A DNA stretch of 64,000 nucleotides. It comes from Amycolatopsis sp. DSM 110486 (GTDB taxonomy: Bacteria > Actinomycetota > Actinomycetes > Mycobacteriales > Pseudonocardiaceae). Below, one piece after another: positions 24,885 through 37,981 of this stretch. The notes under the pieces were generated by a model. That model ran no database searches. It was given only the letters and a program-made list of their open reading frames with translations, and was not told where the DNA came from. Numbering within the stretch: the first letter of the stretch is position 1; each line of letters opens with the position of its first letter. The stretch spans positions 2,433,001-2,497,000 of the forward strand of contig NZ_CP080519.1 of assembly GCF_019468465.1 (NCBI RefSeq). The letters are read 5' to 3'. Made by a program: the position numbers and the translations under genes.

Positions 24885-26573
24885 TCAGTGGTCCGCGTTG
24901 TGCGCGATCTTGTCCGCGTACTGCACCGCAGTCGCCGCGCGCTTGACCTTGCCCGAGGGCGTCTTGGACAGGCTGCCGGCCGGCAGGACCACCACGGCGA
25001 ACGGGCGCATGTCCACGGCATCACGGACGCGGGCGGCGACCTGCTTCGACAACGCGCGTTCGGCGTCCGCGTCGCCGGCCAGCTTGGACTCCACGACGAC
25101 GGCGAAGCGTTCGCGGCGGCTGCCCGCGTCGAGGCGGACGGCGACGGCGTTGCCGGCGCGCACGCCCTCGACCGACGTGGCCGCGCGTTCGATGTCGGTG
25201 GGGTACAGGTTGCGGCCGCCCATGATGATGACGTCCTTGCGGCGGCCGCAGATCACGATCTGGCCGTCGATGAGGTAACCGAGGTCGCCCGTCTTCATCC
25301 AGCCGTCGGCGTCCTGGGTGTCGAGGGGGCCGTCGACGGTGAGGTAGCCCGGGGTGACGGCCGGGCCGCGGAGGCGGATTTCGCCGACTTCGCGGTCGCC
25401 CAGCAGCGAACCGTCCGCGGAGACGATGCTCGCCTCCAGGCCGTCCAGCGGACGGCCCAGCACGGCGAAGGAGCGCACCGCGTCCGTGCCGCGCCGCGAG
25501 TCGCCCTCAGGGACCGGGACGGCGCGGTCGTCCGCCTCCAGGGCGTCGGCCTCGACGACGTCCAGGGTGAGACCCGTGAACAGCGGCGCGAAAGACACCG
25601 CCAGAGTCGCCTCGGCCATGCCGTACGCCGGGAACACGCACTCGGCCGGCATCTTGAAGCGTGCGCCCGCGTCGACGAAGGTCTGGACGGCCGTCTCGTC
25701 GATCGGCTCGGCGCCGTTGAGTGCGATGCGGAGCTTGGACAGGTCGTAGGCGTTGTCGTCCTCGACGCGGGCCATGCGGCGGCCCACGATGGCGTACGCG
25801 AAGTTCGGCGCGGCCGTGGTGGTGCCGTTGTACTTGGAGATCAGCTCGGGCCAGATCAGCGGGCCGGTCAGGAACTCGACGGGCGTGATCTTCACCAGCT
25901 CCACGCCGAAGGTCATCGGCACGGTCAGGAAGCCGACCATGCCCATGTCGTGGAACGTCGGGAGCCACGACACCATCACGTCGACGTCGAAGTCGAACTC
26001 CGCGCGGTCGACCATGGCCTTGACGTTGGTGTAGAGGTTGCCGTAGGTGATGCGCACGGCCTTGGGGTCGGCCGTCGAACCGCTGGTGAGCTGCAGCAAC
26101 GCGGTGGCGCCCTCGTCGGTGGGCACGACCTCGGCCAGCGGCTCGGCCTCGGCCAGCTCCGTGATCAGGCGGTGCTGGATACCCTTCTCGGCCAGCACGG
26201 GCGCGAGCTGGTCGAACGGCTCGCCCAGCACCACCAGCCCGGCGCCGATCATCCCCAGCACCTTGACCGTGTCCTCGGCCCACTCGGCGAGGTCCGTGCG
26301 CGCCGTCGGCTGGTGCAGCATCGTCACGCTGCCGCCGGCCAGCCACACGGCCTGCACGGTGGGCGCGATGAGCACCGGCGCCGCGGCCAGCACGGCCACC
26401 GCGCTCCCGGGCTTCAACCCGCCCGCGACCAACCCACCGGCAATCTTCTTGGCCTGGTCGTGGACCTCGGCCCACGTCCGGCGAACCGGCTCCTTGGGCT
26501 CGCCCGTGACCATGCCGCGCTGCTGACCCCGCCCCGTCGCCGTCTCGACGAGCGTGTCCACGAACCGACTCAT
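24885..26573 (-). CDS. Acyl-AMP/acyl-CoA ligase (Pks16/FadD-like)
   Basis: A 562-residue adenylate-forming enzyme activating a fatty acid. Motifs: P-loop LLQLTSGSTADPKAVRIT, W-L-P-T-F-H-D-M-G-M, A-P-N-F-A-Y-A, A-Y-G-M-A-E-A-T, T-G-D-L-G-Y, G-R-R-K-D-V-I-I and catalytic Lys in S-K-T-P-S-G-K-V-K-R. The A-P-N-F-A-Y and H-D-M-G motifs are typical of the fatty-acyl-AMP-ligase branch. In M. tuberculosis the gene at this place between ispE and pth is pks16, which despite its name encodes such a ligase (from memory). No acyl carrier or polyketide synthase is adjacent. Confidence 0.9.
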   Translation of the reverse strand: MSRFVDTLVETATGRGQQRGMVTGEPKEPVRRTWAEVHDQAKKIAGGLVAGGLKPGSAVAVLAAAPVLIAPTVQAVWLAGGSVTMLHQPTARTDLAEWAEDTVKVLGMIGAGLVVLGEPFDQLAPVLAEKGIQHRLITELAEAEPLAEVVPTDEGATALLQLTSGSTADPKAVRITYGNLYTNVKAMVDRAEFDFDVDVMVSWLPTFHDMGMVGFLTVPMTFGVELVKITPVEFLTGPLIWPELISKYNGTTTAAPNFAYAIVGRRMARVEDDNAYDLSKLRIALNGAEPIDETAVQTFVDAGARFKMPAECVFPAYGMAEATLAVSFAPLFTGLTLDVVEADALEADDRAVPVPEGDSRRGTDAVRSFAVLGRPLDGLEASIVSADGSLLGDREVGEIRLRGPAVTPGYLTVDGPLDTQDADGWMKTGDLGYLIDGQIVICGRRKDVIIMGGRNLYPTDIERAATSVEGVRAGNAVAVRLDAGSRRERFAVVVESKLAGDADAERALSKQVAARVRDAVDMRPFAVVVLPAGSLSKTPSGKVKRAATAVQYADKIAHNADH

Positions 26574-26640
26574 GCGCGACAGATTACTGTCTTGTTGTCA
26601 ACGCTCGCCTGCGGCGGCGTGAACAGCGTCGATCAAGCCG

Positions 26641-28413
<1,773 letters not shown>

Positions 28414-28449
28414 CCGATTCAGCCGATCCTTTCCACAATGGACAGATGT

Positions 28450-29418
28450 TCAGGCGTGCACACGCGGTGGCGTGCCACGGGGTGCGTCGTCGCCGCCGAC
28501 CAGCCGGGCGCCAGGCACCGGGCCATGGGCGACGCGCACGGTTCGGCACACGCCGGCGCCGGACAGCTCGGCCGCCACCTCGACGGCGGCCTGCGCGTCG
28601 GCGCAGAGGAACGCGCACGTGGGCCCCGAGCCGGACACACACCCGGCCAGCGCACCCGCGTTCACGCCCGCGCGCAGCGTGCGGCGCAAGCCGGGACGCA
28701 GCGACACGGCGGCCGCCTGCAGGTCGTTGCCCAGCAGCAGCGCGAGCTGACGGGGGTCGCCCGACGCGAGGGCCTCGACGACCGGGGTGTGCGAGCCGAT
28801 GCGCGGCGGGTTGCCTTCGGCGCGCAGGCGGTCGAGCTCGCCGAACACCTTCGGCGTCGACAGGCCTTCGGTGTCGAACGCGAGCACCCAGTGGAACGTG
28901 TGGCGCGACAGCACGGGCACGAGCTGCTCACCGCGGCCGGTGCCGAGCGCGGTGCCGCCGTAGAGTGCGAAAGGCACGTCGCTGCCGAGCTTGCCCGCGA
29001 TGGCGGCCAGCTCGTCGCGCGTCACGTCGAGCTTCCACAGCGAGGCCAGGCCGACGAGCGTCGCCGCCGCGTCGGCGCTCCCGCCCGCCATACCGCCGGC
29101 GACGGGGATGCCCTTGCGCAGCACGATCCGCACCTTCAGGTCGTCTCCCTCGGCGCGGCCGGCGTAGGCGGAGAGCTCCTGGGCCGCGCGCCAGGCGAGG
29201 TTGGTGGCGTCGGTGGGCACCGACCCCTCCCCCTCGCCGAAGACCTCGAGCCCCGGGTCGTCGGTGGCCGCGACGGTCACCTCGTCCGTGAGCGACAACG
29301 CCTGGAAGACGGTGACCAAGTCGTGGTAGCCGTCCTCGCGCAGGTCACCGATGGCCAGGTGCAGGTTGACCTTGGCCGGGACCCGGACGGTGACTGGTGG
29401 TGGAACTACGGCGAGCAC
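28450..29418 (-). CDS. ispE: 4-diphosphocytidyl-2-C-methyl-D-erythritol kinase
   Basis: A 322-residue GHMP kinase of the MEP isoprenoid pathway, phosphorylating CDP-methylerythritol. Motifs: [22 protein letters not shown] at the start (as two adjoining pieces), the phosphate-binding loop [17 protein letters not shown], and C-V-S-G-S-G-P-T near the end. GTG 29418 begins the frame. The ABC-F gene follows 36 nt downstream and may be co-transcribed. In mycobacteria ispE directly follows ksgA; here a metN-like gene and a TetR gene lie between. Confidence 0.95.
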   Translation of the reverse strand: MLAVVPPPVTVRVPAKVNLHLAIGDLREDGYHDLVTVFQALSLTDEVTVAATDDPGLEVFGEGEGSVPTDATNLAWRAAQELSAYAGRAEGDDLKVRIVLRKGIPVAGGMAGGSADAAATLVGLASLWKLDVTRDELAAIAGKLGSDVPFALYGGTALGTGRGEQLVPVLSRHTFHWVLAFDTEGLSTPKVFGELDRLRAEGNPPRIGSHTPVVEALASGDPRQLALLLGNDLQAAAVSLRPGLRRTLRAGVNAGALAGCVSGSGPTCAFLCADAQAAVEVAAELSGAGVCRTVRVAHGPVPGARLVGGDDAPRGTPPRVHA

Positions 29419-29549
29419 CCGTCAAGCCTACGTGGCCGGGCGCCTGGGCTCCCCACCAGGAGAAAACAGGCATCCTCAGGACGGCTGTCCCAACCTCTCG
29501 GACACGTCGACGCCAACCTTGGACCCCGGGACCCGCGCACCGCGCGAGG

Positions 29550-29590
29550 AAGGGCCCGTTGAAGGAATCGGAGTCCTTCAACGGGCCCTT
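29550..29590. terminator. Terminator downstream of the metN-like gene
   Basis: A perfect 17-bp stem (AAGGGCCCGTTGAAGGA and its complement) with a 7-nt loop, 27 nt beyond the metN-like stop on the minus strand. It separates that gene from ispE, making metN monocistronic. Confidence 0.8.
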
Positions 29591-29616
29591 CACGGCACCG
29601 ACGGGGTCAGCTGGAA

Positions 29617-30627
29617 TCAGGCGGCGACGCTCTGCGCGGCCCGCACGGCCGGCGTCACGTGAGCGCCGCGGTCGGCAATCCACGCCAGCGCCGCGTCGGC
29701 TCGCTCGCCGCGGACACCGATGCGGAAACGAGCGATCGGGGTGTCACCGATGCGCGTGAGTCCGCCGCCGATGGTGGCGACCTCCACGTCGAAGCGGCCG
29801 GCCGCCTCGGGCAGCAGGGCGCCGACGGACGCGAAGCCGATCAGCACGACGTCGGCGGACCGGTCGTACTTCGCGGCCTGCGCGCGGGCGGTCTCGATCG
29901 CCGGCAGCACCGCCTGCGCGGTCCAGCTGCCCGGCGAGGCGATGAGGTCGAGCACGTGACCGCGTTCGACGACCGCGCCGTCTTCGAGCACCGCGACGTC
30001 GTCGCAGACGCGGCGGACGACGCCGGCGTCCGGAGTGGTCAGCAGCACGGTGGTGCCCAGCTCGGCGCGCGCCCGGTCGAGCACGGCCAGCACGGCGCCG
30101 GCCTCCTCGGGGGCGATGCCGGCGGTGGGGTCGTCGGCGAGCAGCACGGCCGGGCCGGCGGCGAGTGCCCTGGCCACGGCGACGCGGCGCAGCTGGCCGG
30201 GCGTGAGGTCGGCCGGCTTCTGCGCGGCACGGGCGGTGAGGCCCACGAGGTCGAGCAGGTTGCCGACGCGGGTCTTGCGCTGCGGCCCGTCGATGCCGAG
30301 CTGCTCCAGCGGGGTGGCGATGTTGCCGGCGACGGTGCGCTCGGCGAGCAGCTCCGGCTTGGTGCCGACGACACCCAGCTGGCGGCGGACCTCACGCAGC
30401 CGGCGGCCGTCGAGCGCACCGGTGTTGAGGCCGTCGAGCCGCACGACACCGCGGTCCGGGCGCTCCTGCAGCGCGATGCAGCGGGCGAGCGTGGACTTGC
30501 CGGAGCCGGCGGGGCCCACCACGCCGAAGAGGGAACCGGCCTGCACGTCGACGCTCACATCACGCAGCGCGGCGACCGGATTTCCGTTGAGGGGAAAGGA
30601 CTTGGACACGTTTTCGACAGTGATCAC
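29617..30627 (-). CDS. MetN-like ABC ATPase with NIL domain, without transporter partners
   Basis: A 336-residue ATPase of the methionine-importer (MetN) type. Walker A is GPAGSGKST (38-46). The signature is L-T-P-G-Q-L-R-R instead of L-S-G-G-Q, and Walker B reads L-L-A-D-D-P-T, with Asp for the catalytic Glu. The last 80 residues form the NIL ligand-binding domain, which senses methionine in E. coli MetN. No metI permease or metQ binding protein follows: a terminator does. A SAM riboswitch precedes it, supporting a methionine-linked role. GTG 30627 has GGAG 8 nt ahead; ATG 30645 lacks a ribosome site. ATP hydrolysis may be weak. Confidence 0.88.
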   Translation of the reverse strand: MITVENVSKSFPLNGNPVAALRDVSVDVQAGSLFGVVGPAGSGKSTLARCIALQERPDRGVVRLDGLNTGALDGRRLREVRRQLGVVGTKPELLAERTVAGNIATPLEQLGIDGPQRKTRVGNLLDLVGLTARAAQKPADLTPGQLRRVAVARALAAGPAVLLADDPTAGIAPEEAGAVLAVLDRARAELGTTVLLTTPDAGVVRRVCDDVAVLEDGAVVERGHVLDLIASPGSWTAQAVLPAIETARAQAAKYDRSADVVLIGFASVGALLPEAAGRFDVEVATIGGGLTRIGDTPIARFRIGVRGERADAALAWIADRGAHVTPAVRAAQSVAA

Positions 30628-30657
30628 GAAGAGAGCTCCAGGCATGAGGCGCAGCAC

Positions 30658-30843
30658 CGTTTCCGGGCGCGCCGGGCGTCACCGAATTACCGTCCTTTTC
30701 GGACGGTGCGCAGAATTGCGGAAGAAAGGATCAGGCGATGACTGTGGAGCGTCGACACGCACATACCGTGCGGCGACCTTCATCGACGACGCGCCGCCGG
30801 GTCAACAGGAGCGGGCGGGCTACCCTCTGCATCGGAAACAGCC
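30658..30843 (-). promoter_or_regulatory. metN leader between aptamer and coding region
   Basis: This 186-nt leader segment is the likely expression platform. It holds a 7-bp stem with a GAAAA loop at 30689-30707 (ACCGTCC/GGACGGT). No clear intrinsic terminator with U tract is seen, so control of translation or Rho access is possible. Confidence 0.4.
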
Positions 30844-30930
30844 TCCATCGGTCCTGGCTGTAGCACCTGCCCCATGGGGGGTGGTTGCTGCGACTTCGGC
30901 GAGCCAGGTCTCTCAGTCGCTCGGGATGGA
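30844..30930 (-). ncRNA. SAM riboswitch aptamer (SAM-I/SAM-IV clan)
   Basis: Read on the minus strand, the outer stem P1 is UCCAUC/GAUGGA, which closes 87 nt. P2 is GCGAC/GUCGC. The core reads G-A-G-A-G-A-C-C, then GAAGUCGCAGCAACC, the S-box signature (GAAG-Y-C...GCAACC). P3 is CCCC/GGGG with a CCAU loop, followed by AGGUGCU, the second S-box signature. The P2 loop CCUGGCU can pair with AGCCAGG just before the 3' strand of P1, a pseudoknot. No P4 stem lies between P3 and P1, as in SAM-IV and SAM-I/IV types. It sits upstream of the metN-like gene. Confidence 0.82.
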
Positions 30931-30938
30931 CGTTTCTG

Positions 30939-30968
30939 AGTAAAGCCGATCCCATTGGGTGAACGCAA
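30939..30968 (-). promoter_or_regulatory. Candidate promoter for the riboswitch-metN transcript
   Basis: TTGCGT, an 18-bp spacer and TTTACT on the minus strand place the start of transcription near 30932, just before the first P1 base of the aptamer. Confidence 0.4.
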
Positions 30969-31165
30969 GCGCGTTGGTGCAGATCACACGAGTGGTGGTG
31001 CCCGGATACCGGGACACCCGCAGCCACATCGTGGACCCCGAAAGCTCCGGCACCGAATTTCTTCCGCGCGGCGAATCCGGCGCCTATTCCACTGTGGACG
31101 CTGCCGATCCCTGGTGGAGCCGCGATTCCGGCACGGGAATCGCGGGGCAGCTCGCGCGTGGGTAA
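30959..31165 (+). CDS. Possible small hypothetical protein (doubtful)
   Basis: A 68-residue frame from GTG 30959 with moderately GC-rich third positions (roughly 80%, lower than its neighbours). The product is polar, with P-W-W-S near the end and no signal or motif I recognise. It has no clear ribosome site, and its start overlaps the likely metN promoter on the other strand. It may be chance. If it is not a gene, 30931-31272 is empty apart from that promoter. Confidence 0.25.
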   Translation: MNASALVQITRVVVPGYRDTRSHIVDPESSGTEFLPRGESGAYSTVDAADPWWSRDSGTGIAGQLARG

Positions 31166-31272
31166 ATGACGGTTCGGCGAGGTAGTTCGCCACGGCGAGA
31201 CACTTCGTCTTCCCGGCCGGACGTCCACTCCCGTCCACGAGTCGAATCCGGACGTCCGTCACGCCCGTTTGT

Positions 31273-31292
31273 GATACGTGCGTATCGGATAC
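31273..31292. promoter_or_regulatory. Nested palindromes, autoregulatory TetR operator candidate
   Basis: GATACG-TG-CGTATC (31273-31286) is a perfect 14-bp dyad. It overlaps a second, GTATC-G-GATAC (31282-31292). They lie 29 nt before the GTG of the downstream TetR gene. Confidence 0.55.
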
Positions 31293-31320
31293 AGTCGTAC
31301 CACTACAGCGGAGGAGGACC

Positions 31321-31905
31321 GTGGCGCACCGGGTCGACCACGAGCAGCGCCGGCGCGAGATCGCCGGGGCGGTGTGGCGCATCGCGGCCGAACGCGGGCT
31401 CGACTCCGTGAGCATGCGCGAGGTGGCCGCCGAGGCAGGCGTGTCACTGCGGCTGGTGCAGTACTACTTCGAAACGAAGCACAACCTGCTCGTGTTGTCC
31501 CTGCGTTACCTCCATGAACGCGGCGAGCAGCGCACGCAGGCCCGCATCGCGGCACAGCTCGACCAGAGCGTGCGCGGCGTGGTCCGGACTCTGCTCACGG
31601 AGCTGCTCCCGCTGGACGCCGAGCGCGAACTGTCGCTACGCGTCCACCGCGCCTACTTCAGCCGCACCCACAGCGACCCGGCGCTGGCGAAGGTGTTCCT
31701 GCACGCCGAGACGCCGATCGAAGACCTGCTCACCAGCCTGTTGCGCCGCGTGGCGCTCCCGCCTGGCGTCCAGCCGCGGCACGAGGCCAACCTGCTGGTC
31801 GCGGGCTTCACCGGCCTGGGCCTCGACGTCCTGCACGGCCGCTTCACCCCGCCCGAAGTCCTCGCGACGCTGGACTACCACCTGCGCCGGATCTTTCAGG
31901 CTTGA
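31321..31905 (+). CDS. TetR-family regulator
   Basis: A 194-residue repressor-type protein. The HTH ([20 protein letters not shown], then [20 protein letters not shown]) is followed by a BetI-like C-terminal domain. GTG 31321 is directly preceded by GGAGGAGG. No candidate target gene is next to it: the next gene, ksgA, is convergent and overlaps it by 10 nt. The palindromes just upstream suggest autoregulation, and targets may be elsewhere. The ligand is unknown. Confidence 0.9.
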   Translation: MAHRVDHEQRRREIAGAVWRIAAERGLDSVSMREVAAEAGVSLRLVQYYFETKHNLLVLSLRYLHERGEQRTQARIAAQLDQSVRGVVRTLLTELLPLDAERELSLRVHRAYFSRTHSDPALAKVFLHAETPIEDLLTSLLRRVALPPGVQPRHEANLLVAGFTGLGLDVLHGRFTPPEVLATLDYHLRRIFQA

Positions 31906-32735
31906 GCCGCGAGCCGGACGAAGTCGTGCACGTCGAGCTGCTCGCCGCGCGTCTTCGGGTCGATTCCGGCCGCCACGAGGAGCTCGCCGGCGCGATCGGC
32001 CGAACCGGCCCAGCCGGCGAGGGCCGCGCGCAGCGTCTTGCGGCGTTGGGAGAACGCGGCGTCCACGACCGCGAACAGGCGTTGCCGCTCGACGCCCTCC
32101 ATCGGAGTGCCGCGTTCGAAAGCCACGAGGGACGAGTCGACGTTCGGCACCGGCCAGAACACCGACCGCGGCACGGCGCCGACCTTGCGCGCCGGCCCGT
32201 ACCAAGCGAGCTTCACGCTGGGCACGCCGTAGATGCGGCTGCCGGGACCGGCGGCCATGCGGTCGGCGACCTCCGTCTGCACCATCACCATCCCGCGCTG
32301 CAGCGAGGGAAGCTCGGCCAGCAGGTGCAGCACGACGGGGACCGCGACGTTGTACGGGAGGTTCGCGACCAGCGACACGGGTTCGGCCGGCAGATCAGCC
32401 GCGCTGATCCGCAACGCGTCGGCGCCGACCACGCTCAGCTGATCCGCGACGGAAGAAGCGCGTTCGGCGGCAGTGCGCGGAAGCCGCGCCGCCAGCTTCG
32501 GATCGATCTCGACGGCCACCACGCGGGCCCCGGCGTCGAGCAGGCCCAGCGTCAGCGACCCCAGCCCGGGTCCGACCTCGAGGACGACGTCGCCCGGCTG
32601 AACTCCGGCCAACTCGACGATGCGGCGAACCGTGTTGGGGTCGTGCACGAAGTTCTGGCCGAGCTTCTTCGTCGGCCGGACGTCGAGCTCGTCCGCCAGC
32701 CCGCGGATCTCGGCAGGCCCCAGCAGTTCAACCAC
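31896..32735 (-). CDS. rsmA: 16S rRNA adenine(1518/1519)-N6-dimethyltransferase
   Basis: A 279-residue KsgA/RsmA enzyme that dimethylates two adenines in helix 45 of 16S rRNA late in small-subunit assembly. Motifs: [12 protein letters not shown] at the start, SAM loop [26 protein letters not shown], and catalytic N-L-P-Y-N-V. The C-terminal domain has the family's [10 protein letters not shown]. It starts 35 nt after rpfB on the same strand, and the pair is a conserved actinobacterial operon. Confidence 0.96.
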   Translation of the reverse strand: MVELLGPAEIRGLADELDVRPTKKLGQNFVHDPNTVRRIVELAGVQPGDVVLEVGPGLGSLTLGLLDAGARVVAVEIDPKLAARLPRTAAERASSVADQLSVVGADALRISAADLPAEPVSLVANLPYNVAVPVVLHLLAELPSLQRGMVMVQTEVADRMAAGPGSRIYGVPSVKLAWYGPARKVGAVPRSVFWPVPNVDSSLVAFERGTPMEGVERQRLFAVVDAAFSQRRKTLRAALAGWAGSADRAGELLVAAGIDPKTRGEQLDVHDFVRLAAQA

Positions 32736-32770
32736 CGGGGAAGCCTACCGAGCCTCGGGAACCGCCGAAC

Positions 32771-34570
<1,800 letters not shown>

Positions 34571-35407
34571 TCAACCCGTTGTGACACTGGGCAATTGGTA
34601 GACGCGCTCGGCAGTGGTCCGGACCGCTTGGGCCACTTCGTGGACCGCTTCGCCCCTCAGCGCCGCGAGGTGCCGGATGGTATATGCGGTGCAGTAGGGC
34701 TCGTTCGGGCGCCCACGGAACGGGTGGGGGGTCAGGAACGGCGCGTCGGTCTCGGCGAGGTACTGCCCCGTCGGCGCGAGCCGGGCGGCCTCGTGGAGCC
34801 CGCGGGCGTTCTTGAAGGTGACGGTGCCGGCGAACGAGAGCACGTAGCCCTTGTCGAGGCAGCGACGCGCGATGTGCTCGTCGCCGGAGAAGCAGTGGAA
34901 GACGACGGTGTCCGGTGCGCCCTCTTCGTCCAGGATGCGCAGCACGTCCTCGTGGGCGTCGCGGTCGTGGATCATCAGCGTCTTGCCGAGGCGCTTGGCG
35001 AGGTCGATGTGCCAGCGGAACGCGTCCTGCTGGGCGTCGTGCGGCGAGTAGTCCCAGTAGTAGTCGAGGCCGGTCTCGCCGACGGCGACCACGCGCCCGG
35101 CCGACGCCAGACGCTCCACTTCGGACTTGTCGGCGTCGGAGAACTCCTTGGTACGCGTGGGATGGATCGCCACGGCGGCGAACACGCGCTCGTCCCACGT
35201 GGACGCGTCGACGGCCCAGCGCGCCGAGGCGAGGTCGTCGGCGACCGTGACGACGCGGGCCACGCCGGCACGTTCGGCGCGGTCGACCATGGCCGTCACG
35301 TCGGCGGCGGTCACCGCTCCGCAGGCGTCGAGGTGGGTGTGGGCATCCACGACCGCGGCGGGCAGGCGGTCGGGAATCGGCGGCAGTTCGCGCTTGTCTT
35401 CACCCAT
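34571..35407 (-). CDS. tatD: TatD-family metal-dependent deoxyribonuclease
   Basis: A 278-residue TIM-barrel hydrolase. Metal ligands are all visible: V-D-A-H-T-H-L-D near residue 22, A-V-G-E-T-G-L-D-Y-Y, M-I-H-D-R-D-A-H-E, V-F-H-C-F-S-G and A-E-T-D-A-P-F-L. TatD enzymes are 3'-5' exonucleases or AP endonucleases acting in DNA repair. ATG is at 35407. It lies between metG and rpfB on the same strand, matching the conserved metG-tatD-rpfB cluster. Confidence 0.95.
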   Translation of the reverse strand: MGEDKRELPPIPDRLPAAVVDAHTHLDACGAVTAADVTAMVDRAERAGVARVVTVADDLASARWAVDASTWDERVFAAVAIHPTRTKEFSDADKSEVERLASAGRVVAVGETGLDYYWDYSPHDAQQDAFRWHIDLAKRLGKTLMIHDRDAHEDVLRILDEEGAPDTVVFHCFSGDEHIARRCLDKGYVLSFAGTVTFKNARGLHEAARLAPTGQYLAETDAPFLTPHPFRGRPNEPYCTAYTIRHLAALRGEAVHEVAQAVRTTAERVYQLPSVTTG

Positions 35408-35483
35408 GCCGTGAATCTACTGCGCGGCGAAGCCGCTCCGTTGAGGGCGGTGGAGGGGAGGAAGGCGGAGTAGACGGCATGAC

Positions 35484-35519
35484 GAAGGGCGCCCCGCGTG
35501 AGTCCTCGAGGCGCCCTTC
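35484..35519. terminator. Terminator downstream of metG
   Basis: A perfect 10-bp stem GAAGGGCGCC/GGCGCCCTTC with a 16-nt loop, 15 nt beyond the metG stop on the minus strand. It separates metG from tatD. Confidence 0.65.
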
Positions 35520-35534
35520 ACAGCGTCGACAGTG

Positions 35535-37328
35535 CTACTTGACGATCGGGGCCCAGTCGGGGCCGTCTTCGCCGAGCTTCGGGTCGAGCTTGGTGAACAG
35601 CGGCGTCGGCTTCTGCAGGGGACGGCCGACCTCGATCGGCCGGGACTCCCACTTGGCCTGCTCGCCCGCGTAGTCACCGGTGAGGATCGGGTTGATCCGG
35701 CCCGGGATGTCGAGGTCCTCGACCTCCTGCAGCTGCGGCTGCGCGGCCCACACGCCCGTGCCGCCGAGCGCCTCGTGGACCTTCTGCGCCGAGTGGGGCA
35801 GGAACGGCGTGAGCAGCGTGTTCGCATCGCTGACCACCTGCAGCGCGGTGTGCAGCACGCTGTCGCGGCGCGCGGGATCGTCCTTGAGCTTCCACGGCTC
35901 CTGGTCCGACAGGTACCGGTTGGCGGCCGTGACCACGCGCATCGCCTCCGACGCCGCCGCCTTGAAGCGCGAGCGGCCCAGGTGGGCGCCGGCGACGTCG
36001 AACGCCTTGCGCGACAGCGCCTTCAGCTCCTCGTCGGCGGCCGTGGGGGCGTCCGGACGCGGGATGGCGCCGACGTTCTTGTGCGCCATCGAGATCGAGC
36101 GGTTCACGAGGTTGCCCCACTCGTTGGCCAGCTCGAAGTTGGTGCGGCGGACGAACTCGTCCCACGTGAAGTCGGTGTCCTGCGTCTCCGGGCCCGCCAC
36201 GGAGATGAAGTAGCGCAGCGCGTCGGGGCCGAACTCGCGCAGGAAGTCGTGCACGTAGATGACCGTGCCGCGCGAGGTGGAGAACTTCGAGCCGCTCATG
36301 GTGAGGAACTCGCTGGACACGATCTCGTCCGGCAGGTGCAGCTTGCCGTACTTGCCCGCCTGGCCGCCGTGGTCGCCCTCGCCGTTGTGGCCGAGCAGCA
36401 GCGCCGGCCAGATCTGGGCGTGGAAGGTGATGTTGTCCTTGCCCATGAAGTAATAGGAGCGCGCGTCGGCGTTGTTCCACCACTCCTGCCACGCGTCGGG
36501 GTTGCCGGTGCGCCGCGCCCACTCGACGCTGGCGGAGAAGTAGCCGATCACGGCGTCGAACCACACGTAGAAGCGCTTCATCGGCTGGTCGCGCCAGCCG
36601 TCGAGCGGGATCTTCACGCCCCAGTCGAGGTCGCGCGTGATCGGGCGCGGCCGCATGTCGTCGATGAGGTTCTTGGTGAAGTTGAGGACGTTCGGACGCC
36701 AGTCGTTCTTCGTCGACAGCCAGTCGCCGAGTGTCTTGGTGAACGCCGGCAGGTCGAGGAAGTAGTGCTCGGTCTCGACGAACTTCGGCGTCTCGCCGTT
36801 GATGCGCGAGTGCGGGTTGATGAGCTCGGCGGCGTCGAGCTGGTTGCCGCAGTTGTCGCACTGGTCGCCGCGCGCGAACTCGTAGCCGCAGATCGGGCAG
36901 GTGCCCTCGACGTAGCGGTCGGGCAGCGTGCGCCCGGTCGACGGGCTGATCGCGCCGCGAGTGGTCTTGGGGACCACGTACCCGTTGCGGTTGAGCGCGA
37001 GGAAGATCTGCTGCGTGACCTCGGCGTGGTTGCCGGTGGAGGTGCGCGTGAACAGGTCGTAGGAAAGCCCGAGGCCGCGCAGGTCCTCGTCGATCTGACG
37101 GGTGTACTTGTCGGCGGTCTGCTGCGGGGTGAGGCCCTCGTTGTCGGCCTGGACGGTGATCGGAGTGCCGTGTTCGTCGGTCCCGGACACCATGAGCACC
37201 CGGTTGCCGGCCATTCGCTGGTAGCGGGAGAAGACGTCGGACGGGACGCCGAATCCGGATACGTGGCCGATGTGGCGGGGGCCGTTGGCGTAGGGCCAGG
37301 CCACCGCTGTCAACACAGAGGTGCTCAT
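35535..37328 (-). CDS. metG: Methionine-tRNA ligase
   Basis: A 597-residue class I aminoacyl-tRNA synthetase. HIGH is H-I-G-H in [10 protein letters not shown], and the KMSKS loop appears as K-F-S-T-S-R-G. The connective peptide has a zinc knuckle with C-P-I-C and C-D-N-C. The C-terminal anticodon domain carries W-K-L-K-D-D. There is no C-terminal EMAP tRNA-binding domain, so it is the shorter actinobacterial form. It charges both initiator and elongator tRNA-Met. A PadR gene starts 62 nt away on the other strand. Confidence 0.97.
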   Translation of the reverse strand: MSTSVLTAVAWPYANGPRHIGHVSGFGVPSDVFSRYQRMAGNRVLMVSGTDEHGTPITVQADNEGLTPQQTADKYTRQIDEDLRGLGLSYDLFTRTSTGNHAEVTQQIFLALNRNGYVVPKTTRGAISPSTGRTLPDRYVEGTCPICGYEFARGDQCDNCGNQLDAAELINPHSRINGETPKFVETEHYFLDLPAFTKTLGDWLSTKNDWRPNVLNFTKNLIDDMRPRPITRDLDWGVKIPLDGWRDQPMKRFYVWFDAVIGYFSASVEWARRTGNPDAWQEWWNNADARSYYFMGKDNITFHAQIWPALLLGHNGEGDHGGQAGKYGKLHLPDEIVSSEFLTMSGSKFSTSRGTVIYVHDFLREFGPDALRYFISVAGPETQDTDFTWDEFVRRTNFELANEWGNLVNRSISMAHKNVGAIPRPDAPTAADEELKALSRKAFDVAGAHLGRSRFKAAASEAMRVVTAANRYLSDQEPWKLKDDPARRDSVLHTALQVVSDANTLLTPFLPHSAQKVHEALGGTGVWAAQPQLQEVEDLDIPGRINPILTGDYAGEQAKWESRPIEVGRPLQKPTPLFTKLDPKLGEDGPDWAPIVK

Positions 37329-37389
37329 ACCTGTTTAGCCTACGGAAACCGTCCAAGGCGTTTGTGGGCGGTACGCGAAGGGAGAAGCG

Positions 37390-37977
37390 GTGTCGGCGAC
37401 GCGTCTGCTCGTGCTCGGGGTCGTGCGCATGTTCGGCCGGGCGCACGGCTACCAGGTGCGCCGGGAGCTGCTCACGTGGTCGGCGGAGAAATGGGCGAAC
37501 GTCCAGCCGGGTTCGATCTACCACGCGCTGAAGAAGATGGCGGCCGAGAACCTGCTGGAGAAAGTGGACGTCGAGCCGGGCGACTCGGGGCCCGACCGCG
37601 TCGCCTACCGGCTCACCGACGACGGCGAGCAGGAGTTCCAGCTGCTGCTGACCCGGGCGTTGTCCGATCCCGAGGTGGGTCATCCGGAGATGTCGGCGGG
37701 CATCGGGCTCATGCCCGCGCTGCCCCGCCAGCACGCGATCAGCCTGCTGCGGCAGCGGCTCGTGCACCTCGAAGGTGAGGAACGACGGGCGCGGCTGATG
37801 CTCGACGACCAGGCCGACTGGGGCCAGCCGGCGCACGTCGTGGAGCTGTTCCGGCTGTGGGCGGGCATCTCGGGGGCGAGCCACACGTGGCTGGAGAACC
37901 TGATCGAGCGCCTGGAGAAGGGCGAGTACGTGATGGCCGACGACGACGAACCGTTGTTCCGCAAGCCGTCGGAGTAA
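37390..37977 (+). CDS. PadR-family repressor
   Basis: A 195-residue winged-helix regulator. The N-terminal domain (RLLVLGVVRMFGRAHGYQVR, then G-S-I-Y-H-A-L-K-K-M) is the PadR DNA-binding fold, and the C-terminal helices are of the Vir_act_alpha_C type. GTG 37390 follows GGGAGAAG. The downstream exporter genes have a 16-bp palindrome in their promoter, so this protein most likely represses them and is relieved by the exporter's substrate, as in LmrA/LadR systems. Confidence 0.93.
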   Translation: MSATRLLVLGVVRMFGRAHGYQVRRELLTWSAEKWANVQPGSIYHALKKMAAENLLEKVDVEPGDSGPDRVAYRLTDDGEQEFQLLLTRALSDPEVGHPEMSAGIGLMPALPRQHAISLLRQRLVHLEGEERRARLMLDDQADWGQPAHVVELFRLWAGISGASHTWLENLIERLEKGEYVMADDDEPLFRKPSE

Positions 37978-37981
37978 TCAA

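Noticed and set aside
35532..37778. A 748-codon open frame on the plus strand
   Set aside because: It is antisense to metG and overlaps the PadR start in another frame; no motif.
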